From: Lagopus muta
Taxonomy: Eukaryota > Chordata > Aves > Galliformes > Phasianidae
Direction of reading: 5' to 3'
Assembly: GCF_023343835.1 (NCBI RefSeq)
Contig: NC_064433.1
Coordinates: 28,520,214 to 28,584,213, forward strand
Length of the DNA: 64,000 nt
Position 1 is the stretch's first letter. The number at the start of each line of letters is the position of its first letter. The notes under the pieces are model-generated. The model made no database searches and was not told the DNA's origin. It saw nothing but the letters and a program-made list of their open reading frames with translations. A program made the translations under genes and the position numbers. Positions 13,356-23,985 of this stretch are shown here, piece after piece.

Positions 13356-13380
13356 AATAAAGTATTGCTGAATAAAGTAT
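13351..13380. repeat. 15-bp tandem duplication at CR1 5' junction
   Basis: TGCTGAATAAAGTAT occurs twice in perfect tandem (13351-13365 and 13366-13380), followed by a related TGTATAAAGT. The first copy overlaps the last CR1 bases (TTGCTGA), so the duplication covers the junction where CR1 first-strand synthesis ended. Confidence 0.85.
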
Positions 13381-15643
13381 TGTATAAAGTACAAATAGAA
13401 AGCTGTGGATTAGTAGGACTTTACCAGGAGTTCCTGTAGTAGGTAAAGTTCTTGCTGAACGCAAATCTGTCCAGCAATTGTGCCCTTCATTTACTCAGGT
13501 AAGCAGCTGTTCGTGAGATAGCTATTCCAGAAGGCTGCTGAGAAAAGAAGGAAGGAAAAAGTTATGATAATTTCATGCATTAAATGCAAATTGTATTCAA
13601 TAAGGCATACGTTTCTGTGGATAGTTTAGTCATTGGCTTAAAAATAGCAACTATAGGAACTCTACAGCAGACAGTAGTAAGGCTTTCATGTGAACATAGC
13701 AAGAAACAAGATTTCGTGGCTTCTTTTGTTTGGGGCTGTTGGGAAAAAAAAGAATTTATGGTGTGTTTATTTGAAGGAAATGAGGAATCTTGATCTGATG
13801 TCCACAGATAATGGGTTGGAGTGGTAATTAGGTGATGTGACAGTGATTTCGTTTTGGCCTCTACTTTCATGACTGTATCTTGCAATGGCATGCGTGCTGG
13901 ATACATAAGATGCTGACTGGGAGAACAGAATAAATGTTGTAGCACTGAGGAGAGAATGAAGCTTTATATTGCTAAATTGTTCGTGCCTGGCTAGACTTCA
14001 AGAGGAGTTTAATAACCCTTCTGTTTTCATTTAAATCCACATGTTTATCTCTTCACATTCTGTAAGTCTTTATCTGGCATTTCTCTAGTTTTTGAGAGGT
14101 TGTTAAAACTGGCAGATCACAACTGCAGTACTCTATTGCACAGAATTAACTGTGATCGTTACTCGGGCACAATGTGCACTGATTTCTGTTCATGAGCTTC
14201 TGAAGAATACAGGCCATCATGCAGTGGTGAATGGTAATTCAAGTAAAATATGTTCCTGGCACGTGGGTCAGTAGTATAACACAAAAAAATATATGAAAAC
14301 AGGAGATGAATTTAACATGGATTTATCCTCACAATGTTCCGCTAGTCTGATGCATTGTAAGGAATGGCTGTAATGGGACAAGATTTATTATTGCTTTCTC
14401 TTGGTAGAATAGTTTCATGCAGATAGAAATTTCCTTTTATTTTCTCATCATTTTTTCCTCATGTTTTCTTTAATCAGCAGCATTCAAAATATGTCTTTAG
14501 TTGTGTCTTTGCAACTGCATTTTCCTACTCTGACAAACGCAGAATATGTTTTTGTGGATATTCTTAAGCATATAATATAGAATTTGTTTTCTAAGGCCAT
14601 TAACTCATTCATTAAAAGCTACTACTTTGATATTTGAGGATAAAGACTACACAAAAAGAATGATGTGCCTCACAAATCACTAAGAAGTATAGATAAATAT
14701 GCTCCCATACTTTTCACAGTTGTCAGAATATATACTTGTTATGTATGAGAATATATCTGAACATACATTTGTATACATCTTAAGTGTAAATCTCCTCCAT
14801 TTATGGGGACTTCGAAGCAACCTTTCAATATTTTCCTTAATTTTATCTTTTACTGTGCTGTACTTTTTACAGCTGAATTGAAGAAATGAAGAAGGATTGG
14901 TAGGTCTCTCGTCTTGGTTCTCTAAGTGCTTGGATGTGAGAAAGAAGTACAGAAGAACTTCAGAAAGGAGCCCCACAGTGCTAAGGGAAAGGGGAGAAGT
15001 CAGAGCAGAGAAGAGTTTTGAGGGGGTCAGAAGTAAGAGAAAGCAAGCAAATGGAGTTTAATATGGGGGACAGAGAAGAGAGTGGAGCAGCACAAACGCC
15101 TTCATTTGAGAGAGGAGCGGAGCCGAGAGGAATGGGGTGAGAGACTTACAAAGAGGGAGCAGAATAAGAGGAACATGGCTGAAGTTGAAAAGAAGTTCTA
15201 TGGGAAAGACCTGAAATTCTGATTTTGTGGCAGATGCTGTGGACTTTGTCCCTGGATGGACAGCAGAGAAACCAGGCTGATGTGAAAATGCTTGCTTCCT
15301 CCTCCTGTGACAGAAGCAGGAAGGGAAATAGTTGGCTCCATCTCAGAGGCAGTTTTCTGACAAATCTCTGATGGGATCTGTGTAGAACTTCCCCCATGAG
15401 TCAGGAGACACTGCCTTTTAGATCTGCCTTTCTAATAGCACTCAAAATTCACTGCTTAAGGCCTCTTGTAAACAAGCCAAGCCTTCTGTTTGCGAGTGGC
15501 TCATGGTCCTGTTTCTGTTAAATGAGTTGCTATATGACAAGCTATAGGAACATCTTCCTTCCATTCCTGGGATGGAGAGGACACACATTTGATTTTGGCT
15601 AAAGATGTTTTTAGACCCAACTTGCTCCAGTGATACACATGTA

Positions 15644-15657
15644 TTATATATATATAT
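15644..15657. repeat. Short (TA)n microsatellite
   Basis: Run of alternating TA inside the last CNTN1 intron, after GTAT. Confidence 0.8.
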
Positions 15658-16073
15658 GGTGGAACATAATTCTTCCCACTATGACAACATTCAGGAATGA
15701 GTTGGAAATGCTGCAATAAGCTAGTTGAAGGAAAGAAGAAGAGGCACTCTAGCTTGAGATATGCTCTCAACTGGCTTTTCAAAGAACTGCCTGAATTTGG
15801 ACGGAGGGCTGTTTGAAGTTGAAGGAGAAAAGAAGATAGTGCTCTGAACATGGAGAACTACAGCTGAAGGCTCCATTAAATGACTGAAAAGAGGAAAAAC
15901 CCTGCCTAGTACAAACATTAAGATTGCACGTGATGATTCTTAGAAGACTTCTTCATGGAGCAAAGCTTGTGTCCTGGAATTGTGAATAGTACATGTTTGG
16001 TGCATCATAGTCACTGATGAAAAAGAAGTCAAACCCATACTGTGTTGAGACATATCATGAAAACACCATCCAA

Positions 16074-16095
16074 ATAAACAAACAAACAAACAAAC
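16074..16095. repeat. (AAAC)n microsatellite
   Basis: About five perfect AAAC/CAAA units in the last CNTN1 intron. Confidence 0.85.
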
Positions 16096-17058
16096 ATTCC
16101 TGCAATTGTGTATGTGGGAACCACAAACAATTGAAGAATACAGCTTTTGTATATCCACAATTAACTAATGAACTAGTGAGCTCTGCAGTTGTCTGATTTG
16201 TACTCAGGCTGCTGACTTCGTGAAAAAGGTTTTTTGTTATCAGTCAGTTTCATTTCTATCTAGTTTCCTTACTTTCTCATTATGATTGTGGGTAGGAAAT
16301 ACTGGAAGAAATAAATGCTTGAAGGTAACCTACCAGAATTTATTTGGTCAAATTCCCACTTTAAATCATCATGGTTTTTTTTACACTCACTATCATACTT
16401 TGATGACTTTTAATTAGTAAAGCCCTTTATTAGCAGAATATTCGAGAACAAAAGATACAGAAACTTCTTAGACTGACACATAAAGCCTGCAGATCTGTCT
16501 TTCTAGAAAGATCCTTGTGACTTGCACAGACACAGATGTGTAAATGCCACACTGCTAGAAGCCAGCCATCTGGACTTTGTAATCAAGCAGGTAAACAAAT
16601 GGACCAGGCTCTTCGACATCTCTCAGATTATTGCTGATCATAATAACATTAACTTTTCCAAAGGTGTCTCTTTGCTTCATCACATTTCAAAGACTCCATT
16701 AATTTTGTTTTCACATGCTTAAATATTTATTTTGACCTTTTGCCTCCTGCTATAACCTCCTGGCTTGTTGGACCATCCAAATCAAAATACACTGATGTGT
16801 TCTGAATGGCCTTGCTGCTTGTATAAACACGCTGCATAAACAACTCTTGCAGAACAAAAGACCAAGTCCTCTGCTGTGCTGTAGAAAGTCTCTTTGTCCA
16901 TTTCAGATTATCCATACAGGTAGGAGCTGTGTTGAGATATGCCAGCTGGTTTTCCAGTCTTCTTACCCTGCATTCTTGCTGACATCCAGCTTTGTTTCCC
17001 TACTCTGAGTAATGCTAAAGAAAAATCAACACCATGTTGTTCTCTGTTCACTGTGCAG

Positions 17059-17138
17059 GTGCCACTGCTGGAGTGCCGACTCTGCTTCTGGGCCTGGTGC
17101 TGCCGGCCCTCGCTGTCCTTGCCTACTCGGGATTCTGA
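17059..17138 (+). CDS. CNTN1: Contactin-1, last coding exon (GPI-anchor signal and stop)
   Basis: The acceptor CTGTGCAG precedes 17059. Joining GT to the phase-1 G left by the exon at 2613 restores a Gly codon. The reading continues as ATAGVPTLLLGL then VLPALAVLAYSGF and a TGA at 17136-17138. This is a typical C-terminal GPI signal: small residues (S-G-A around the exon junction, candidate omega site), a short spacer, and a hydrophobic tail ending at the C-terminus. It directs removal of the tail and attachment of contactin-1 to the outer membrane leaflet. The exon is much more GC-rich than the surrounding intron. Both the phase and the conserved ending support this as the true last coding exon. 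Confidence 0.95.
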
Positions 17139-17252
17139 ATGTAGCTGGATTTACCTTGTCCTCACCCGAACACGAGGGACTCCCTTTGAAGAGGAGGACT
17201 GCAACTCTTGATTCCTGTGGCACCATCCTAAGCCAAATAAGTTACACTTTAA

Positions 17253-17258
17253 AATAAA
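17253..17258 (+). terminator. CNTN1: Proximal polyadenylation signal AATAAA
   Basis: Canonical hexamer 115 nt after the CNTN1 stop codon, within CTTTAAAATAAATTACC. Use of this site would give a very short 3' UTR. Confidence 0.45.
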
Positions 17259-17971
17259 TTACCCTACCGATTTCCTATGGACTTTAAAAGGACTGAGGCA
17301 TCCAGGAACTCCTTCATTAAGTAAATCAACTTTTGAAAGGATAAGAAATATTTTTAACTTGTTCCAATATGCCTTATAAAAACACTTATGCTGATCTGTG
17401 ACAGTTGCATGATTCGGTCCAATGGGGCAAGTTACAGTGTTAAAATCCAATAACATAGGCTGTACAGTGAAAGTAAAATCACCATACGTAGGTGCTTTAA
17501 CTTGAATAACAAATTGTGAAATATAATAGAGATTGAAATGTTGATTGTATGTGATAAATGTAAGAGTACTACGTCTGTCTGTACTATCCTATATGTTTTG
17601 TGTACTGCATATTTTTGAATGGCCCCATCATCATTCATTGGGATTACTGGTTTTTTGAGAGACAGTCAAAGCAAAAACATTTTGTTCATTTTCACAGCTA
17701 TATTTCTTGAGGCTATTGGATACAATTTGAAGGACTTGAAGTAAATGTCAACGGCAAGAAAAATTTTCTTTTAAATATGTTCAGAATACCTGAGACATTC
17801 ATAGTATGCTCAGCTTAAAGGAGTTTACCTGTACTTCACTGACACTAGATTTACTGTATTTTTTTTCTTAAAACAGTTCTGTTGAAAATTCTGTTATGGT
17901 CATTGTTGATGATTTTAGGAGTGAAATGTCAGCGTTCAGGGAAGCAGCATAATATATCACTTTTGATTTAG

Positions 17972-17988
17972 TATTATTATTATTATTA
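17972..17988. repeat. (ATT)n microsatellite in CNTN1 3' UTR
   Basis: About five and a half TAT/ATT units within the inferred 3' UTR. Confidence 0.85.
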
Positions 17989-19595
17989 AGGTAGCAATAT
18001 AACACATAGAAGACTGAAGATATAGTATTAAGATCACCTAAATGGACCATGAAATGGTAGGATGCTTATGTTATTTTTTAAAGTAAAAAGATTTAAAATA
18101 TAAAAAAAGAAATAGATATACAGTAAATGACACAAACAGAGTAGCACAGTTAAAAAATTATTATATTTACATTTCTATGCTGCAGATGCCAGGTGTTACC
18201 TTCCTGTGGTGAAGCGTACATTTGGGAGAACTATATGCTTTTTCAAGAATTTGATATTATTCTAATATTCATAGTGTTGTAAATAAGAGTTTTAAAGTTC
18301 TGGGACTGTTTCCCTGTTTGACAGAGAACTGAATGGTCCAACTGTGTGTTAATACATGAAAGTCAGCTCCCAAATGTCAGTTGAAACTAAATGTTTGCTA
18401 TGACCTTTGCAAAATGGGAATTCTATTAGAGATAGAGAATGTTTTTGTTCTGACTGTGTCTAAAGTGTTTCAGTGTTTTTTTGGAGTTTGTTTTATTTTT
18501 TTAAGTTTGTAAAGAAATACACGTTCTTTATGTTTTCCATGGTATGCTGGGAATTAGAGTGTGAATGTTGAAGAAACACAGTGATACTGAATCAGATGGC
18601 TCAAGTAATAGTGCAATGTCTGATGCTTCAAGAATTATAAGCTTTGAATCATATTTTATTAGCACAACCTTGCTAGCTACTTAGAAATAGATTTTATCTT
18701 TTTAGAACTGATACTGTAGAGGTCCATAACAATATTTACATGAAGCAAGAATAGGCCTATCAATGATTTTCACCCCCTTCTTTAATTTGTATAATTTTGT
18801 ACTATATATTTACATGTAGAAGTGTAGAATCTTCATCAAGGAGTACCAATAATACTGTTTTAGTTTAATTTTAACTATTTGTTACAATATGAAAATTTTT
18901 TAAATAGGTGAAAGTGGTAACTTCCCTATAGAGGAATGTCAAAGTGTCAAGCACTACTCTGTTTCGTAAATTGTATCATTATTTGAAAGAGAAACGATCT
19001 GTCTTCATACATGAGAAGCTAATATGCTGTAAGCCTTCTGTACAAAAAGAAATGTGTTTTATTGTATTTCATTTGGTTTTGTTCTTTTGCAGTATGACTC
19101 ATTTTTATATAATCTACAGCCACAACTAAAACTTTTGCCAAATGCATGATTGCCTTTTACTTTTCTAATACATGGTGTAAAAAGCAAAACTGGTTAGTTT
19201 TTGCATGAAAATGACCTGGGAGGGAAAGCCACTTCCTTTTTTAAATCAGCAGCACAGATGAGGTAGGTCTCACGTACTCATCAGATAGTTCAAAGTTTTT
19301 CATTGTTTCACATAATTGTATAAATTCGACTGGGACCTGAAGTTTCAAATTGCTGTAAAGAAAAACTAACTAATGTATCATCTGCTTTAAAACGCAAGGT
19401 TCTTAATTAAAGTTTATATAGATAGACATATTTGTTGTTTCTTTATATTTCAGGAAACTTGATATTACTATTATTTGATACAGATGAATATTGAACTGTT
19501 TTTTTAGTTACTTTTTATCTTCTTTTTCCTTTTTCAAATGAATAGAGCAGGACCGTGCTTTGTCCTTTTTATGAATGAAAAGTAAATTAAAGTTA

Positions 19596-19601
19596 AATAA
19601 A
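19596..19601 (+). terminator. CNTN1: Distal polyadenylation signal AATAAA
   Basis: Canonical hexamer 2.46 kb after the stop, followed by TGTATTAATGTTACTC and a later TGTCTTTTG, compatible with a downstream U/GU element. It is the best candidate for the main CNTN1 3' end. Confidence 0.5.
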
Positions 19602-20103
19602 TGTATTAATGTTACTCAAGATATAATAACTGTCTTTTGAATTAGAGCTTTCTGCTTTCACAATAATGATGCGGTTCTCTGTAGCAGTAAGAATGTGGTT
19701 AGAATGAAAGCCTGTGTATCCCTCCCCTGCGTTCTTATGAGTTTAGCAGAACTGAAAGAGCTTCTGTGGGGTAAGGGTGGCTGTTTCACTTTGATTATAG
19801 GTGACATAGATTGAAAGATTTTTGTGACTGAGAGCTTTTCAGAGCTTTTGGGAGGAAAAGTTAACCAAGTGTTGAGCTCTGTACTGATTCATACGTTGTA
19901 TGATCACAATTTCAAGGGCTTGCTTACATCAAAAATCTGAGAGGCTGCTGGCCTTTTAGGGATCACTTTCAGACCCTAAGCTGCACCAAATGTAGCATGA
20001 AAGAAGTTTATCTGTCGGTGAAGCTCACGATTATATTTCAGAACTTGGTTTCATTTATCTTCAGACATCCCAAAAGAGAAGAGCTGTTGACAGAATACAT
20101 TTC

Positions 20104-20160
20104 ATAGAATCGTGGAATCATTTTGGTTGGAAAAGTCCTTCATGCCCTGCACCTGAAGAT
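20104..20160 (-). mobile_element. CR1 3'-tail fragment, antisense
   Basis: CATAGAATCGTGGAATCATTTTGGTTGGAAAAGTCCTT is the reverse complement of a CR1 3' end with its tail octamers. Only about 50 bp remain. Confidence 0.8.
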
Positions 20161-21258
20161 TGTCTTGTCAACTGGAACAGAGATCAGACTGGGGAAGGGG
20201 ATATTATGAGAGGTTTGATTTGGTATGTTTTGTATTTTATCTTGGTCTCTAAGAGAATTAAGTTTTTGATTCTCTGACTACCTGCTAATAATTCTGAATC
20301 TATTGGAAAGTGGCAGGTGAATTAAACAGCTTCATACTACAGAAATACATAGCCTGATTAGAAAGTGAAGACTTAAATTAGAAATTTGCAACCAAGCAGG
20401 CAGCAGCAAGGTCAGTGTGTTTCCTGTTCTGGACACCCAGCCAGCAAACACCTCAGCTTGCCTTGCTCCTGCCTTGCCCAGGGCCTGCAGAGCACAGAGT
20501 GAGCGTATGCTGGGAGGAAGTCAGAACACATGGCATTGTAGGAGCTAAATGTAACAGAGGGAAACAGATCGCTGCAGCAACATGGGGAGGATTTGGGGAG
20601 AGAATATACATCCATAAGAGAAAATGTTTCATTATTTCCAGTCAACATAATTTCCAGATGAATTTGTTTTTATTTGTGAGACTTCTTTGTTTCCAGACTT
20701 TAGGGCCTCTAGCTACAGAAAGTGATAAGAAATATGCCTTTAAATAGAAGATATCTGGCTGAAGACCAGATCTTCGAGTCTCAATCTGCCCCAGCATGAC
20801 ATTAAAGTACATTTCCTATTGGAATTAAAACAAAAAAGACAGACATTAGGAAATACATTTCAGTATAGATCTTGAAAATATTCCAAATGCTTTTGCTTGG
20901 AGATTCTGTATATTTAAATACATCACTGAAATGTCAGTCTTTCAGATCATGACAATATCAGTTAAGTAAATTCTGTTGGCATCAGTGTGCATTTCTATAG
21001 CTTCTAGCACTTGTGTATGGTCCATCTTTACATATATTATCCAGTGGAATCTCTGCACCATTGGTACTATTTGGGAACCACCTGTATATATCACATTATC
21101 AGAGAAAGTTTGTTCCTCTCTGTTTCTTCCACAGATTATTCATTTTCTGTGGCTCTTCTGCCACTGTTTCCTTTCACTTTGTCACTTCAGTATTTTTATT
21201 TTCAAAAACAGAAGAAATGATAGAAAGCATGAGAATCCACATAAATGCAAGACAAAAA

Positions 21259-21530
21259 ATCATAGAATCGTAGAATCACAAAAGGGAAATGACCTGTAAG
21301 ATCATCTAGTCCAACCGTCCTCCCATTACCACTGCTACCACAAGCACTAAACCCTATCTCATAGCTCCTCATCCAGATGCCTCTTGAACACTGCCAGGGA
21401 CGGCGACTCCACCACCTCCCTGGGCAGCCATTCCAGTGCCTGACCACTCTGAGAGAAAAGTTCTTCCTTATGTCTAACCTAAACCTCCTCTGGTACAACT
21501 TGAGGCCATCAATGAAGTATCTCAAACAGC
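21259..21530 (-). mobile_element. CR1 LINE 3'-end fragment, antisense
   Basis: Starts with tail repeats (ATCATAGAATCGTAGAATCA), then the reverse complement of the CR1 3' UTR and ORF2 end (TGCCAGGGACGGCGACTCCACC, CTCCCTGGGCAGCCATTCCAG, AAGTTCTTCCTTATGTCTAACC). The minus-strand frame is broken by indels. It is about 270 bp and 5'-truncated. Confidence 0.9.
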
Positions 21531-23836
21531 ACTGTCTTTTCCTTCCACTCTAAAGGATGTCTGAAAAGACATATGAGAAGCCTTAACTTCAACTACCTTG
21601 ACTATGATCTATTCTCTTGATTAATTTCTGGCGTACATGCAGCTGTTCTGACATAGGGTTAGCTAGTGTTGTGTGATAAAAGTAAAATAATTATACTGGC
21701 AAAATGTCTGTTAGAAGTACTCTGCACCCACTAGGAGGAAGCACTGAACAGCATGGCAGCAAAGGCACTGCATTGAAGACTGGTTCCCATCAGCAGTTAA
21801 GCCTCAAGAGGATTGGGAGAGACTGTACAGGCACACCTCTCCAACTGGAGCCGTGTCATATGCTCTGGAGTGTGTCCTTTCCTTGGATTGACTGCAGAAA
21901 CAAGAATTAAAGACCCACTTGGCTTCTCCTTCTCCATCCTTCTCTAGTATGGTAGGAGATAATGTTTTCCAAAGAGAACTCTTCTCTGCACCCACTTCAA
22001 ATCTCATCCTGTACTGAATGAGTAAATAGGATAAATAAATGACTTCCCTAAACATGCCTGCTCACTATGAAAGAGATCTAATTCTTAGCTATCTGATGGT
22101 GGAGAAGAAAACCCAACCTCAGCTGTGCTATGACAACATGCAAGGTCAGCCACTGGTAAAAAGGTAGACAGAGAATACAAAGACTGGGCCTCATACTATA
22201 TAGATGGCTGGTAGGGTTCGGCAGCTTGTCCGTGTCAGCAGACATGGATGGCAGCAAAGGGTGGGGAGCACATAACCCCAGTGCACAGGCCCTGCTCCCA
22301 GCATACAGATTACCCATGCAGGTACACTTCTGATTCTCACAGGAGGAAAGGAGAAAAGCACAGAGTCTCCAGAGGCATTCAGACTCAGGAACTGATCTTG
22401 CTCAGGTGGCTCCCTGCTATCAGCCTCTCTGCAGAGGTGGTAGCAGGGACATGACATATCTGTGGCCATAGCAGCTTTGTACTAGTAAGTGTATTGCCTG
22501 GGGCTCCTCTCTGGTACTGAGTTTGTTAGGCTTTATCCCCTGACTGAACTGCTTACGCATCCTGACTGGGTCAGCATGTTAATGTGATGGTTCAACCATA
22601 TGGAGCATGGTATAACCTCAAAGCAGTATGGGGACATGAACAGGACTTTAAGACATGGCCCTGTGTGACAAGACCTTTGCTGATTCATCTCTTAAATCTT
22701 GTAATTGAACTGCTGTCATTTGCCTTGTGAGTCCACACGTAGCCAATAATATTAATGAAATCATATGTAGCTTTCTCTACTACATCAGTGCAGAAAGACT
22801 TTTGCTATAAATATTGAGGCAGATGCTTCCGTCAGACCTCCTTAACGACAACACTCTGAAGCAATTAATTACAGATCATAGTTTAACTGTATTCTGGCAG
22901 AACACTCTAATGTATAACAGACTTTCTGTGGATTGACCTGTAGCTCAATGAGCTGTCAAAAAGCAGCCCATTTGCCAGGAAGCTCCTCTGCCTGCCAGAA
23001 CACCACACTACCACTGCAGGCCTCCGAGATGTCTGCTGAGGCCCAGATGATGTATCTCCTGGCAACAGATTCCAAGGATCTTCAGCCAACCTCATTCTCT
23101 GGTTTGCTTTCCAGTAAAAAGTAGCTGATGGAATGATGCAAAAGGTTGGATCTGTAAATGTGAGCATTGTACAGGTAGGTAAACAAACAATAACAACAAA
23201 AGAATTGAGCAGTTTTTTGAGGTTGTTTTTAAACTTCAGGTTGACAGAGCCAAAAAAAAAAAGTAGGCAAAATTATTCTACTCAGTTCTGCTCAATGGAG
23301 TTTTCTATCATTAACTTACAGCACTGACCTTTCTGTACTGTTGCAGATGTGATTGCATAGACAGTAGAAAAGGAGAAAAGAGGGGAGAATGGTTCTGTTT
23401 AAGCAAAGGAGGAATCACTAGTTCAAACTCTCAATATGGAACTAAATGTGCTAATAAAAATGACCTAGAAAACAGCATAAATACTTTATTTCAGTAACTA
23501 TGTTGATATGCAGCACAATAACACTCGCCTTTGGAGTTTACTGATTCCAGAACATAGAAAAACTGGATTTTCTTAATAGAAACAGCATGATGGCTGACTT
23601 CATCTGTTTTTAGTCAGCAATCTGAGCAACCTAGACAACTTCATTGTGTCAGGAACATGGGATCACAGAGGGCATAAACTTAGCTAACACAGTTTATTTC
23701 CTTATCCTATTTGGTTCAAAATATCCTTTCTGGGATGTGATAACCTGATGGCTTCTAACCAATATTCACTCCTGCACAAACCTCTCAGGCAAGTGCAAAC
23801 TAAAACAGTCGTTTTCAAGATCAAAAATACTAAGAC

Positions 23837-23985
23837 ACTTTCCCTTTGTGTTTCTTTGTCTTTCTTCATCTTTTTCTCTGTGTTCTTTTCTGTCTCCATT
23901 CTTTCTCTCTTTTCTCCTTTTCTTCTTTCTCTCTTCCTCTGTATTCCATTTCTTCTTTCTTCCATTTCTCAAAAGAAAATCAGAG
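23837..23985 (+). repeat. Polypyrimidine (CT-rich) tract
   Basis: About 150 bp almost purely of C and T on the plus strand, with repeated TTTCTT, CTTTCTCTC and TTCCTC words and isolated G or A. It is low-complexity DNA. The purine-rich minus strand gives spurious Lys/Glu/Arg-rich open frames that are not genes. Confidence 0.85.

Larger units (their letters stand above)
2614..17058 (+). other. CNTN1: CNTN1 last intron (14.4 kb)
   Basis: GT...AG intron (GTGAGC at 2614, CTGTGCAG ending 17058) separating the FNIII repeat from the GPI-signal exon. Identified contents are a mariner deletion derivative (3863-4392), an antisense CR1 (12451-13355), a short TA run (15644-15657) and an AAAC microsatellite (about 16074-16095). 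The stretches 2614-3860, 4395-12450 and 13382-17050 are AT-rich with scattered poly-T/poly-A runs. I see no exon, RNA gene or convincing repeat in them. Confidence 0.85.
17139..19625 (+). other. CNTN1: CNTN1 3' UTR (probable extent)
   Basis: AT-rich sequence after the stop, without long open frames or recognisable repeats apart from an (ATT)n tract at 17972-17988. An AATAAA at 17253-17258 could give a short UTR of about 130 nt. Another at 19596-19601, with a TGT-containing downstream stretch, could give a UTR of about 2.5 kb, close to my recollection of mammalian CNTN1. The right boundary is inferred from that second signal, not seen directly. Confidence 0.6.
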
